38,054 nucleotides of DNA from Flavobacteriales bacterium UBA4011 (GCA_002384725.1 DGBF01000142.1:32267-70320); one strand, 5' to 3'; shown: positions 1 to 8,578, numbered from the stretch's first letter. Notes: generated by a model from the letters alone, not told the origin. Translations and numbers: made by a program.

Positions 1-2472
1 GAATTCGACTTCCAGTTGATAAACGTACACACCAGATTGTACGGCTTTACCTTTGTAGGCTCCATCCCAGATGAAGTTGGCATCTTGTGTAGAAACCATT
101 TGGTTACCCCAACGATCGTAAATTCGGAATGTAAATGAACGCACATCACCACCAACGTGGAGAGCAAATGTGTTGTTTTGTTTATCTGAATTTGGCGAGA
201 AAGCCGTTGGAAACTGAATTCCTTTTAAGTTGCTAACAGGCGGAGGCGGAGGAACAGGTGTTGAAAACGCTTTGAAAACAGCAGTAATTGTTCCTGGGGC
301 AGAAACGGTCACTGAGTTTTGATTGTTGTCAGGCAAACTGTCAAGGGGATCTGTATCAGATTCCCAATGATCAAAGACGAAACCTGGGTTGGCGTTTTGA
401 TCTAATAAAGTTACAATTCCACCGAAGTAACTCACCGACCAAGGGTCGGTTGGCGCCCATGCAGAATTCACTTTGATATTTCCAGCTCCATTTGGTGTAA
501 CGTCAAATGTGGTGAGGAAAGGCCCAGTAAGATCGTAACAATCGATTAAACCTTGAGTCAATGCAGTACAACGTAAATCAATAAAATCTTTTAAGTCTTG
601 TACTTTTAATTGCCAACCGGCGTAAGTGCCGCCCCATTTGTCAATTTGACCCTGCATTTCCGGTTGAATTTCATTAATCATACTGTCTAATAATTGTTGC
701 ATAGACGGACATGAAAAAGAGGTGTTGACCAAATCGATATATCGTGTAATATAGTATTGTTCCACCAAAGGATTTTCATTGATCAATTTTTGAAGAACGG
801 GGGTATGTCCCTGTCCGCCTGGATTTGGTAAATTTTCTACATTACAAGGATCGGCATTGGCAGATGCATCTGGAATATTCGTATAATTTGTGTAATGGCC
901 AAAACTAGCATCCATGTCCCAAAGGGTATAACGCCACTTCTTTTTATCTGCATTAGGATTCATTCCTCGCCACCAGGCTGTATTCCAATTTAACCAATCT
1001 TTGGAAACTATGTAGGAGTTGAAAACGAAATAGTCAACTAAGGAGTGCCAGTTCAAAAGGCTATCCACATAATTAAAATTTGCAGCAACACCCATATTGT
1101 TTGCAGCAACGTATGCTGTCAATGCATTCCAGTCTGGCGCTGCGTTTGGCGCACCAAATTCTTCCCAAGTACCTCCCCAAGTTTTAAGATATTGTAAGTT
1201 GAATTTGTTTTGTTGGTAATAATATTCGGTGTAGTCGCCATCGTCCACTTTCTCACGAATGTCATAAACGCCCCAGTATTCTCCGTTAAGGTATAAAATA
1301 GCCGGACGCCAGGTTCTTTCGTCCAATTTTAAATCAGCTCGAATAGAAAGGGTGTGCACAAATGCATCGCGAATATGCGCCCCTCCATTAGGTCCAGGTG
1401 TTGGCACAAAAGGGTAGTTATCATTTGCCGCCGCCTTAATAATTAAACGTTGAAAATCTTCACGGGATTTTTCGGGGAAAATTTTGTGATGAACTTCGTT
1501 ATTGTAGCCCATTTCATCCCGCATGATAAAGTCGAATCCGCGTTGAGCGTAAGCCCAAGAATCGTTCCCGTGTTTATTGAAATGACCTTGGCCTTCATCG
1601 ATAAAAGACTTGTCTTGTTCGAATAGCTCAAAATGTCCTACCCTATTCTGCGAAGCACCACTTCCGTTTGCGATTAACGTGTATACAAGCGAACCACAAA
1701 TTGATATGACAGGCAATGTATGGTTTACATTTATAAAATAAGTATTTGTTTCCATGAAGCTCGGTTCATTGGTTGTGCTAAAAGCCCCTACTCTTACAAC
1801 GGTGGTAGCTGTAATATTCAATGGAGCAGAATAAAGAGGGGAAGTTGCCGTAACTGCAGAACCATCTAGTGTATATCGAATAGTTGCACCAGCCATTGGG
1901 CAAGTGATGTTTACCGTTTGAGCAGTTGTATAAAATCCGGGAGCAACGCTTAAAATTGGACGAGGGGTGTAATAATCGATACCACCTACATTCGCGGCAT
2001 TTGGAGTTGGATTTAAAAATAGTTTCCAGTTTGCAGATCCGTTGGTTTCTCTACCCATTGAATGATCTTCCTTCGTTGTTCTAGAAATATGAACGGAATC
2101 CGATACATTTCCAACTGCATTTGTGAGGATTATCCATTCCGCTTTTGACTGTGTCAATGTAAAATCAGGGTGTATTTCGCCTCCTTGAACTACTCCTCTT
2201 TTAGAAAAGTAAACCATAGTATATCCATTCGCAGGGACACTAATCGCTGGGATTTGCCATTTCGTTAAATTACCAGCTTTATCCGATAGATAGAAACCAG
2301 TTAAATCCACAGGGGCACCTGTAGGATTGTATAATTCCGCCCAGTCTTCATCCTGACCAAATGTATCAGTTGGCCCATTAAAGTTGGAGCATGAATATTC
2401 ATTTATCACCACTTGTGCGTTTACGAGGCTGCAAACACCAAAGAACAGGGTAAAGAGGATATGTTTTTGCAT
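1..2472 (-). CDS. Secreted CotH kinase-family protein with T9SS C-terminal domain (partial, 3' end beyond window)
   Basis: The frame is open from ATG at 2472 to the left edge: 824 residues visible, no stop. Order of parts: signal peptide (residues 1-18, ending VNAQ); lamin-tail-like region (about 19-120, with GQDEDWAELYNPTG); chitobiase/hexosaminidase C-terminal-like repeat (about 163-240, with RYTLDGSAV); CotH kinase-like domain (about 280-640, with FQRLIIKAAAND, NGEYWGVYDIREK near 394 and LWDMDASFG near 514); a divergent InlB/FEADPG-type beta repeat (about 650-735); a proline run; and a gliding-motility-type T9SS domain starting FPTAFSPNSDKQNN and containing IYDRWGNQM and SGVYVYQLE. CotH proteins are atypical kinases, known from spore-coat CotH, which phosphorylates partner proteins. 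The sorting domain predicts export through the type IX system. The missing C-terminus is probably only about 20-25 residues, judged from the family pattern. The substrate is unknown. Confidence 0.88.
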   Translation of the reverse strand, partial: MQKHILFTLFFGVCSLVNAQVVINEYSCSNFNGPTDTFGQDEDWAELYNPTGAPVDLTGFYLSDKAGNLTKWQIPAISVPANGYTMVYFSKRGVVQGGEIHPDFTLTQSKAEWIILTNAVGNVSDSVHISRTTKEDHSMGRETNGSANWKLFLNPTPNAANVGGIDYYTPRPILSVAPGFYTTAQTVNITCPMAGATIRYTLDGSAVTATSPLYSAPLNITATTVVRVGAFSTTNEPSFMETNTYFINVNHTLPVISICGSLVYTLIANGSGASQNRVGHFELFEQDKSFIDEGQGHFNKHGNDSWAYAQRGFDFIMRDEMGYNNEVHHKIFPEKSREDFQRLIIKAAANDNYPFVPTPGPNGGAHIRDAFVHTLSIRADLKLDERTWRPAILYLNGEYWGVYDIREKVDDGDYTEYYYQQNKFNLQYLKTWGGTWEEFGAPNAAPDWNALTAYVAANNMGVAANFNYVDSLLNWHSLVDYFVFNSYIVSKDWLNWNTAWWRGMNPNADKKKWRYTLWDMDASFGHYTNYTNIPDASANADPCNVENLPNPGGQGHTPVLQKLINENPLVEQYYITRYIDLVNTSFSCPSMQQLLDSMINEIQPEMQGQIDKWGGTYAGWQLKVQDLKDFIDLRCTALTQGLIDCYDLTGPFLTTFDVTPNGAGNIKVNSAWAPTDPWSVSYFGGIVTLLDQNANPGFVFDHWESDTDPLDSLPDNNQNSVTVSAPGTITAVFKAFSTPVPPPPPVSNLKGIQFPTAFSPNSDKQNNTFALHVGGDVRSFTFRIYDRWGNQMVSTQDANFIWDGAYKGKAVQSGVYVYQLEVEF

Positions 2473-2686
2473 AGTTGAGAAAATCTAAAAATTTAATATT
2501 TAAGCAGTGTGAAAAGTACAAAATAAAAACGAGTGAAAAGAAACTGTTTCAATCAATACTTGTCTTTCTATCAGAAAGACGAAGGATTATTATAAAGGTT
2601 GGCTGTCATAGTTTTACCGCATTTTTTAAAAGGGAGACTTAATTCTGAAATATTTGTACATTTGAGAACATTAATTACCGACTGTT
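2473..2686. other. Divergent intergenic region
   Basis: 214 bp between the oppositely oriented CotH and lipoprotein genes. It is AT-rich and must hold both promoters. Only the rightward -7 element (2657-2664) is convincing. On the minus strand TACTTTTC, one mismatch from TAnnTTTG, lies about 40 nt before the CotH start. No coding potential was seen. Confidence 0.5.
2657..2664 (+). promoter_or_regulatory. -7 promoter element (TACATTTG)
   Basis: Exact match to the Bacteroidota -7 consensus TAnnTTTG, 22 nt before the ATG at 2687. I found no clear -33 TTG at the expected spacing. Confidence 0.5.
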
Positions 2687-3082
2687 ATGTATAGATTATT
2701 ATTTGTTTTTGCCTTTTTTTTATTCAGCACTTTCTTGATTTCTTCATGTAAAAAAGTAGAAGGTGAAGGTGGTTCATCGTCCATTTCTGGAAAAATAATT
2801 GCGAATAAAAAGAATAGCGCAGGAGTTACAATTGCCACTTATCCAGCAACAGATCATGATGTATTTATTATATATGGTGCTGGTGCAGTCCACGATGACA
2901 AAACGGAGACAAGCTATGACGGCAGCTTTACTTTTCGTTATTTAGAAAAAGGCGATTATACGATTTACACCTATGAAGATTGCAATACATGCGCTTCTGG
3001 TGATAATGTAAAAATCATTGCAACTTCTATTTCAAAAGCGAAAGAGGAAGTAAATATTGGTACAATCGAAGTGAACGACTAA
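2687..3082 (+). CDS. Predicted lipoprotein, 131 aa, unknown function
   Basis: The N-terminus is a hydrophobic signal followed by a lipobox (LISSC, then KK), typical of Bacteroidota SPII lipoproteins. The mature part contains ISGKIIAN, then YDGSFTFRYLEKGDYTIYTYE, which resembles a carboxypeptidase-regulatory or SdrD-like beta-sandwich. Such domains typically read G.I....G....T..dG.F.f..l..G.Y.i. Two cysteines (CNTC) lie near residue 100. The TAA stop overlaps the ATG of the next gene (TAATG), so the two are almost certainly co-transcribed and translationally coupled. Export and lipidation are well supported by sequence; the beta-sandwich assignment is inference and no partner is known. Confidence 0.8.
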   Translation: MYRLLFVFAFFLFSTFLISSCKKVEGEGGSSSISGKIIANKKNSAGVTIATYPATDHDVFIIYGAGAVHDDKTETSYDGSFTFRYLEKGDYTIYTYEDCNTCASGDNVKIIATSISKAKEEVNIGTIEVND

Positions 3083-3783
3083 TGATTAACTCCAAAATAT
3101 TATTTGCTTGTTTGTGTTGCTTTTCATTTTTTGGAATGAGCCAAGTCGACCATGAAGCTTGGTTTTCTGGCGGAGCAAAATACAGTGTCAACAAAAAAAT
3201 TGATTTATCTGGAGAGCTAAATTTAAGAATGGAGCCGATTGTCGTGAACACTTTTTTCACGGAATTGACGGCCAAGGGCGAAGTTAAGAAATGGTTCAAA
3301 CCATCAGTTGATTATCGTTTTGTTTTGGATAGAAATAAGTTCGGGAATTATAAACTGTCGCACCGAGTAAATTTCAATGCGAACTTTGGTACGACCTGGG
3401 AACGATTTGATTTTGGTTTGAGAGCAAGGTACCAAACGACTCTTTCCACAGTGCGGACACCAGAGTCTAGTTTCTCAGATTTGGCTCCTGGTTTCAGAAT
3501 TAAGCCCTCTATACTTTACGATATTAATAACAGTATTATTTCGCCTGAAATTTCAACGGAATTCTTTTTTGATCGTGATGCTGTTGACGGTGTATTTTTG
3601 AACAAGCTTCGTTTTTCAGCTGGAGCGGAATTTGAAACACTCGGACCGTACAATGTTTCTTTGAAATACATGTATGGAATGGCGTTGTATTCTGAGAAAT
3701 ATGAACACTTGGTTTCCTTCTCCTTCACCCGGAAATACAAGAGCGCTAAAGCAAAAAAGAAGAAAAATAAAAAAAAGAATTAA
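3082..3783 (+). CDS. DUF2490 family outer-membrane beta-barrel-like protein
   Basis: 233 aa with a signal peptide (cleavage likely after FGMSQ). It then reads as amphipathic beta strands with alternating aromatic residues: AWFSGGAKYSVNKKIDLSG, WFKPSVDYRFVLDR, and a last strand ending VSFSFTRKYK. The pattern of a W near the mature N-terminus, the phrase KKIDLSGELNLRM and repeated barrel strands matches DUF2490, a family of predicted outer-membrane proteins of unknown function. The last 15 residues are almost all lysine, alanine and asparagine (KAKKKKNKKKN), a basic tail beyond the final strand. It shares one base with the preceding lipoprotein gene, so the pair may form an envelope unit. Confidence 0.75.
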   Translation: MINSKILFACLCCFSFFGMSQVDHEAWFSGGAKYSVNKKIDLSGELNLRMEPIVVNTFFTELTAKGEVKKWFKPSVDYRFVLDRNKFGNYKLSHRVNFNANFGTTWERFDFGLRARYQTTLSTVRTPESSFSDLAPGFRIKPSILYDINNSIISPEISTEFFFDRDAVDGVFLNKLRFSAGAEFETLGPYNVSLKYMYGMALYSEKYEHLVSFSFTRKYKSAKAKKKKNKKKN

Positions 3784-3785
3784 CC

Positions 3786-4244
3786 TTATTTACTTTCTGT
3801 AAGTCGTAACCCGATATCTAAAACTTCATCTATAGTTTCTTCCGTAATGCCTTGTTCAACAGTAAAAGTAAATTTCCCTTTTTCAGGAAATTTTCGTGAG
3901 CGAAAAACCAATGGATTTTCAACTACAGTTCCTGATTTCGTGCCAAACCAACTCCCGTCTTCATTCGCAATTCGAATTTGAAAAGGCTCACGAGCGATAA
4001 GGCCAGATGGCGTTTTAGAATTTAAAAATACCCACAAATTATTGTAACTATAACTAGTAGTTGTCCTTAGGGTTAAAATAAAATCATACACTTTCGAAGT
4101 GTCTTTAATATCCACCGTAAAGGATGGCATGACACGCTGGTTCCACTCTTTTTCTTCAAAAGAATAGGTCTTGTCATAATAAGGTGTATCTCCACATCCT
4201 GAAAGGGCAAACCCTAAGGCCAATATGAATAAAACCTTAGTCAT
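3786..4244 (-). CDS. gldH: Gliding motility / T9SS lipoprotein GldH
   Basis: 152 aa from the ATG at 4244. The frame stays open further upstream, but only this start gives a proper SPII signal (MTKVLFILALGFALSGC, lipobox ALSGC). The mature part has YYDKTYSFEEKEWNQ, then YDFILTLRTTTSYSYNNLWVF and a C-terminal block ending LDIGLRLT, the GldH pattern. GldH is an outer-membrane-associated lipoprotein needed for gliding in Flavobacterium johnsoniae and linked to T9SS function. The ATG lies inside the end of the ricT gene (ATGACTAA, 8-nt overlap), so translation is probably coupled. This ricT-gldH order is common in Flavobacteriia. The secreted T9SS clients elsewhere in this window fit a functional system. 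Confidence 0.87.
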   Translation of the reverse strand: MTKVLFILALGFALSGCGDTPYYDKTYSFEEKEWNQRVMPSFTVDIKDTSKVYDFILTLRTTTSYSYNNLWVFLNSKTPSGLIAREPFQIRIANEDGSWFGTKSGTVVENPLVFRSRKFPEKGKFTFTVEQGITEETIDEVLDIGLRLTESK

Positions 4245-5610
4245 CTTTTTTCTTTTCTTGCGGGTTTTTGTTTCGATTGTCTGGGCGTCTTGGTTTATTG
4301 CTTTTTGGTTTTGCTCCGCCTTCATTATTCTGATTTGGATTTACCTTGGTTTGGGGTGCATTATTATCACCTTCCTTATTCCCCTGCGGGCGATTTGGTT
4401 TTTTCGGACCTCGATTTTTATTGTTTTTGGACGAAGCAGATTGCTCGCTATTTTCGGGCCTAGGACCTGTATTATTACCCGAAGGTTTTTTCTTTCGATG
4501 TTTCTTTTTCTTGTTCAGGTTGTCAAAACGGTTCAAATCATCTTGACCAACAACATTCGAATAATCAGGTTCTTTTTTCTCTACAACAACGGTCATGAAT
4601 TCCTTCAAGTCTACCGGTTTTTTATCGGCCTTGTTCAGGGCAATAATTTCCCGAACACGATCCGGATGCAAAGCAACAAGGCCACCTATATCAACGCTAC
4701 GCTCGTAAGCAAACCACATTTGCTTTTTGAATACGTCTGTTTTAATGTGATACGCCATGCCCTTGGAGGTGTACAATTTCGTATCCGCTTTTGGGTAAGA
4801 TTTTACGGCTTCCACGTACATATCTAGCTCGTAGTTCAGGCAGCATTTCAACTTACCACATTGTCCGGCCAATTTCTGCGGATTCAATGATAGTTGCTGA
4901 TAACGCGCTGCTGAAGTAGAGACTGAACGGAAATCCGTCAACCAAGTCGAACAGCATAATTCTCTTCCACAAGACCCAATCCCTCCCAAACGAGCGGCTT
5001 CCTGACGTGAGCCAATCTGGCGCATTTCAATCCGAATCTTGAATTTGTCCGCCATGTCTTTGATCAGTTGACGAAAATCAACACGTCCTTCAGCGGTATA
5101 ATAAAATGTTGCTTTTGATAAATCTCCTTGATATTCAACATCAGAAATTTTCATTTCCAAGTTCAATTTCAAAGCAAGCGTTCTGGCCTGAAACATCACG
5201 TCCTTTTCAAGACCACGCGCGTCAACCCACTTGTCCATATCCTCCTGTGTCGCAATTCGATAGATTTTTTTAATTTCCATCGGTTTGAGATTCGGTGATT
5301 TTTTCGCTACTTGTATTCTGGCTAATTCGCCGAGTGCTGAAACAACGCCTATGTCGTGACCTGGACTTGCCTCCACTGCCACTACGTCGCCTGCACTTAG
5401 GCCTAAATTACTCGCATTTCTGTAGAACGTTTTTCGACTGTTTTTGAATCGAATTTCTACTATATCGTAAGGTGCTTGTCCAGCTGGCAAACTCATGTTT
5501 GCCAGCCAATCGTACACTTCTAATTTATTGCATCCGCCAGAACTACAGGTACCGTTGTTTTTACATCCGCGGGGAGTTCCTCCACCGCTGCTACAACTAG
5601 CACAACCCAT
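4237..5610 (-). CDS. ricT: PSP1 domain protein, RicT/YaaT-like
   Basis: 457 aa. The N-terminus is rich in Cys and Gly (MGCASCSSGG, then GCKNNG and GCNKLEVYDWL), as in Bacteroidota PSP1 proteins. The PSP1 core follows, with YDIVEIRFKNSRKTFYRN, GDVVAVE and GVVSALGEL. The conserved cysteine cluster is C214, C219, C220, C251, C256 and C257 (GSCGRELCC and GQCGKLKCC). In Bacillus the homologue RicT works with RicA and RicF in a complex that binds Fe-S clusters and affects RNA maturation; RicA and RicF are not in this window, so the role here is inferred. From about residue 350 the protein is a low-complexity Lys/Asn/Pro tail, likely disordered. It overlaps gldH by 8 nt. A possible -7 element (TATTTTTA on the minus strand) lies at 5631-5638. 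Confidence 0.85.
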   Translation of the reverse strand: MGCASCSSGGGTPRGCKNNGTCSSGGCNKLEVYDWLANMSLPAGQAPYDIVEIRFKNSRKTFYRNASNLGLSAGDVVAVEASPGHDIGVVSALGELARIQVAKKSPNLKPMEIKKIYRIATQEDMDKWVDARGLEKDVMFQARTLALKLNLEMKISDVEYQGDLSKATFYYTAEGRVDFRQLIKDMADKFKIRIEMRQIGSRQEAARLGGIGSCGRELCCSTWLTDFRSVSTSAARYQQLSLNPQKLAGQCGKLKCCLNYELDMYVEAVKSYPKADTKLYTSKGMAYHIKTDVFKKQMWFAYERSVDIGGLVALHPDRVREIIALNKADKKPVDLKEFMTVVVEKKEPDYSNVVGQDDLNRFDNLNKKKKHRKKKPSGNNTGPRPENSEQSASSKNNKNRGPKKPNRPQGNKEGDNNAPQTKVNPNQNNEGGAKPKSNKPRRPDNRNKNPQEKKKDD

Positions 5611-5658
5611 ATTTCTGTTTTATTGAAAGGTAAAAATACGAATTAAAGATGAAAGAGG

Positions 5659-5677
5659 ATTCACCAAAGGGGTGAAT
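5659..5677 (-). terminator. Hairpin between hemD and ricT, possible terminator
   Basis: Perfect 7-bp stem ATTCACC/GGTGAAT with a 5-nt loop, just after the hemD stop and before the ricT promoter. There is no strong T-run, so it may be only a weak terminator. Confidence 0.35.
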
Positions 5678-5688
5678 ACTTATAGAGA

Positions 5689-6354
5689 TTATTTTGTTGA
5701 AAATTGTTGGGTTAAATAATCTATCAACTCTTCCTTTTGAGAGGTTTCTAGTATGTATTCAACAGAAATAGTGTGATCAAAAAGGAAGTGCGCCGTTACA
5801 TTTCCCCAAGCGATAACTTTTGCTTTACCGGGAATTTTATTCTCAAGAAGATAGCTTTTTACATTACTCGGACTTGAAAAAATGTACCAATCACAGGCAT
5901 CAATTTTTTTGGAAACAGAATTCGTTTCATAAATGGAAGCAACCGTTTTTTGATTTTCGGGAAGTTGATTGGCAACGGTGTGCAAAGTTTGGTTGCTTGT
6001 CGGGAAAAACACATTTTTTTCTCCCACAAAAGCTAAAAATTCTTTTCCAACTGATACTGGATCACCACTATTCTCACCAATAAAATCGGGAATTATTCCG
6101 TTTTTTTTCATGATTTTGGCTGTTTCCCTTCCTATGCATGCTGTTTGAATACCAGCAGGTAATTTACTTTCTTCTAGAAAATAGCGAACGCCGTTTTTTG
6201 AACTAAAGAAAATAACTTCAGCTTGTTTTGGGACTTTAAAATCAATTGCGGAAAATTCAATTAAGGATTCAGAAACCAAGGACCACTTTTTTTCTTTGCA
6301 AAAGGAATGCAGCCATTGACAATCATCATTCGCTTTGCTTATGAAAACCTTCAT
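5689..6354 (-). CDS. hemD: Uroporphyrinogen-III synthase
   Basis: 221 aa, cytoplasmic. It closes and rearranges hydroxymethylbilane to uroporphyrinogen III. HemD sequences are poorly conserved, but VIFFSSKNGVRYFL, the block ACIGRETAKIMKKNG, and DWYIFSSPSNVKSYL followed by KVIAWGNVTAHFL are the expected HemD4-type signatures of its two domains. The length is slightly below the usual 240-250 aa. It starts 1 nt after the hemC stop, as the last gene of a hemA-hemC-hemD operon; the position makes the call firm despite weak conservation. Confidence 0.88.
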   Translation of the reverse strand: MKVFISKANDDCQWLHSFCKEKKWSLVSESLIEFSAIDFKVPKQAEVIFFSSKNGVRYFLEESKLPAGIQTACIGRETAKIMKKNGIIPDFIGENSGDPVSVGKEFLAFVGEKNVFFPTSNQTLHTVANQLPENQKTVASIYETNSVSKKIDACDWYIFSSPSNVKSYLLENKIPGKAKVIAWGNVTAHFLFDHTISVEYILETSQKEELIDYLTQQFSTK

Positions 6355-6355
6355 C

Positions 6356-7237
6356 TTATATATTTTTCAATTGCGCAACGATTTGCTCGGCGATATCGAA
6401 GGCAGTATTTTCAAATTCCAACACTTGTGCAGGATGCTCGGCTGATTTAGAATAAGAAACGAAGATGCCGTTGCTTTCATCGCAATATACGCCCAGAGGC
6501 AATTGACACCCACCTTCAAGAAGATTCAATATTTTTCTTTCAATGCGAATTCTATTGAATACCTCTTTGTTGTGCATCGGCGCCATAATTCCCGCCATTC
6601 TTTCATCGTCTTCGCGAATTTGAAGACCAAGCACCCCTTGTGCTGGAGCGGGTACAAATTGACTTGTATCCATCACGTGAACCTCAAAAGCGGACAAGTC
6701 CAATTTCAATCTGTCAACGCCTGCTTTTGCCAAAATGATAGCATCGTACTGACCTTGGGCTAATTTATCAATTCGCGTTGGCACATTTCCCCTTAAATCC
6801 TTGATGTCACAATCTTTTCGAAACGCTTTAACCAATGATTTTCTTCTGGCTGATGAGGTGCCAATCGTTCCATTTTCTTTTAAATTCCATAGCTCAGATG
6901 CATCGAAAGATTCTTTGCGAATAAGCAAAATATCTGCTGGATTTCCTCTTTCCGAAACAGCAGCAATTTTCAGTCCAGCAGGAGGATTCGTTTCTAAATC
7001 TTTGTGTGAATGAACGGCTAAATCGATCGTTCCAGCGAGCAATTCATTTTCAATTTCTTTGGTGAAAAATCCTTTTCCTTCCAACTTGTCGAAGCTCAAA
7101 TCTTGGAGCGCATCACCTTGGGTAATGATGACCTTTATTTCCACTTCATTTCCTAAATCTTCGAGTTGTTTTTTGACGTGATTTGCCTGCCAAAGTGCTA
7201 GGTCGCTGCCTCTAGATCCAATAATTACTTTCTGCAT
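6356..7237 (-). CDS. hemC: Hydroxymethylbilane synthase (porphobilinogen deaminase)
   Basis: 293 aa, cytoplasmic. It joins four porphobilinogen units into hydroxymethylbilane. Visible signatures: IGSRGSDLALWQA at the N-terminus, GKGFFTKEIE, the catalytic aspartate D80 in DLAVHSHKDL, TIGTSSARRKS with DLRGNVPTRIDKL (substrate carboxylate-binding arginines), VPAPAQGVLGLQ, and the dipyrromethane cofactor attachment Cys244 in EGGCQLPLG. The length is slightly short of the usual 300-310 aa because the C-terminal domain is compact. It lies 2 nt after hemA and 1 nt before hemD, so all three should be made from one transcript. Confidence 0.96.
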   Translation of the reverse strand: MQKVIIGSRGSDLALWQANHVKKQLEDLGNEVEIKVIITQGDALQDLSFDKLEGKGFFTKEIENELLAGTIDLAVHSHKDLETNPPAGLKIAAVSERGNPADILLIRKESFDASELWNLKENGTIGTSSARRKSLVKAFRKDCDIKDLRGNVPTRIDKLAQGQYDAIILAKAGVDRLKLDLSAFEVHVMDTSQFVPAPAQGVLGLQIREDDERMAGIMAPMHNKEVFNRIRIERKILNLLEGGCQLPLGVYCDESNGIFVSYSKSAEHPAQVLEFENTAFDIAEQIVAQLKNI

Positions 7238-7239
7238 GT

Positions 7240-8469
7240 TTATTTTGATTTGAGTAGAATTTCCTTAGCCAATTTCATCGGAACACTCATGTATTTTTTC
7301 TCCATGTAGCCCAGAATTTTTTCGAGAACCTCTTTCGATTCTTTGTCTAAACTGTCAAGGTCGTTTTTGAACACTTCGTTCATCGCCATGGATTTAATTT
7401 CTTTTACTTTTTGTGGAACGCCGCGCATCGCCAACTCAACATTTCGCTCTTTTTGCAAGAGGTTGAACTTCGTCAATGACCAAGATATAATTTCTTCTAC
7501 ATGACTAATTCCTGCAGAGCGTTCTTTTAAATTACTATCCGATATTTTCTGTAAAAGAGATACGGAAATATGGTGAAGATTGTGACAATCTAAAATGGCT
7601 GGATCCAAATCTTGCGGAATAGCGATATCGATCACCACTTTTTTGTCTGTTTCTCCTTGGAGAATGTTTTTGTAAATTTCAGGGGTAACCAAATGCGTAT
7701 CTGTTCCTGTGCATGAAATTAGCACATCGAACCCGTTTTTATAATCATTCAATTCGGTCAATGGTAAAGCTGCACCATTTAAATCATTTGCAAGTGTTTC
7801 GCCTTTGCTGAGTGTTCGGTTGAAAACAACAAAATTGGTATATCCGTGTTTTCTTAGAAATCGGCTCAAAGTTGTATTTGTGACCCCAGCACCAAGGATC
7901 AGAATTCTTGCATCAAGCGGAATATTCAGCTCTCGCATACGATGATATGCAAGTGAAACCACTGAAACAGGTTTTTTCGAAATAGACGTTTCCGTATATA
8001 CTTTTTTCGCTGTTTCGATTGTTTGTTTGACCGCTAAGCGGATAAAGTCGCCTGCTAAACCAAGTTTGTGACTTTGCTCATACGCCTTTCTCACTTGGGT
8101 GATGATCTCTCTTTCACCGACAACCATTGAATCAATCGAAGAAGCAACGCGAAGTAAATGTTCCATAGAGCGTTCACCTTGAATGTGAAGTGCGTTAGAA
8201 ACAAATAAATCGATTTTTTCTTGAGGTAATTTCGAGTAAAGCGTTCGAAAAAAGTGAAATAATTTCTCTTCCGTTCCGGATGATTCACCGCAAAAAAAGA
8301 ATTCAACTCGGTTGCAAGTAGAGAGAAAAAGGAGTTCCGACCAATTCATTTCAGCTTTAACAGCTGCCAAACGCACTTTCCTTTCGCCTTCTTCAATTTG
8401 AAGCAAGCCAATTTCAGAAACATCTAAATTGCTGTGCGTGAAGGCGATAACTTGAAACTGTGAGTACAT
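7240..8469 (-). CDS. hemA: Glutamyl-tRNA reductase
   Basis: 409 aa from the ATG at 8469. It reduces glutamyl-tRNA to glutamate-1-semialdehyde, the first committed step of C5-pathway tetrapyrrole synthesis. Signatures: nucleophilic Cys52 in FLSTCNRVEFF, the SSIDSMVVGEREIITQV block, the NADPH-binding GAGVTNTTLSRFL and VVFNRTLSKG, and a C-terminal helical dimerisation region. The frame extends 13 codons further upstream to 8508, but a perfect -7 promoter (8486-8493) lies inside that extension, and family members start just before the QVIAFTHSNL strand. I therefore place the start at 8469. First gene of hemA-hemC-hemD; hemB, hemL and hemE are not in this window. Confidence 0.95.
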   Translation of the reverse strand: MYSQFQVIAFTHSNLDVSEIGLLQIEEGERKVRLAAVKAEMNWSELLFLSTCNRVEFFFCGESSGTEEKLFHFFRTLYSKLPQEKIDLFVSNALHIQGERSMEHLLRVASSIDSMVVGEREIITQVRKAYEQSHKLGLAGDFIRLAVKQTIETAKKVYTETSISKKPVSVVSLAYHRMRELNIPLDARILILGAGVTNTTLSRFLRKHGYTNFVVFNRTLSKGETLANDLNGAALPLTELNDYKNGFDVLISCTGTDTHLVTPEIYKNILQGETDKKVVIDIAIPQDLDPAILDCHNLHHISVSLLQKISDSNLKERSAGISHVEEIISWSLTKFNLLQKERNVELAMRGVPQKVKEIKSMAMNEVFKNDLDSLDKESKEVLEKILGYMEKKYMSVPMKLAKEILLKSK

Positions 8470-8485
8470 GTTTTTTCGAGTGATG

Positions 8486-8493
8486 CAAAGATA
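8486..8493 (-). promoter_or_regulatory. -7 promoter element of hemACD (TATCTTTG)
   Basis: Exact TAnnTTTG on the minus strand, 16 nt before the chosen hemA ATG. Transcription would start about 5-10 nt before that ATG, which excludes the longer upstream start. No obvious -33 TTG. Confidence 0.6.
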
Positions 8494-8578
8494 GCCTCGC
8501 TTTGTCATAGAATTGTCACAGCTCGGTCATTTCAAGGGGAGGGGACTAATTTGGAATCATTCTACATAAAGGGATTAA

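Noticed and set aside
4225..4827. Plus-strand 200-codon open frame opposite ricT and gldH
   Set aside because: Its translation is hydrophobic and phenylalanine/isoleucine-rich in a way expected from the antisense of the Lys/Asn/Pro-rich ricT tail; ricT and gldH have recognisable domains.
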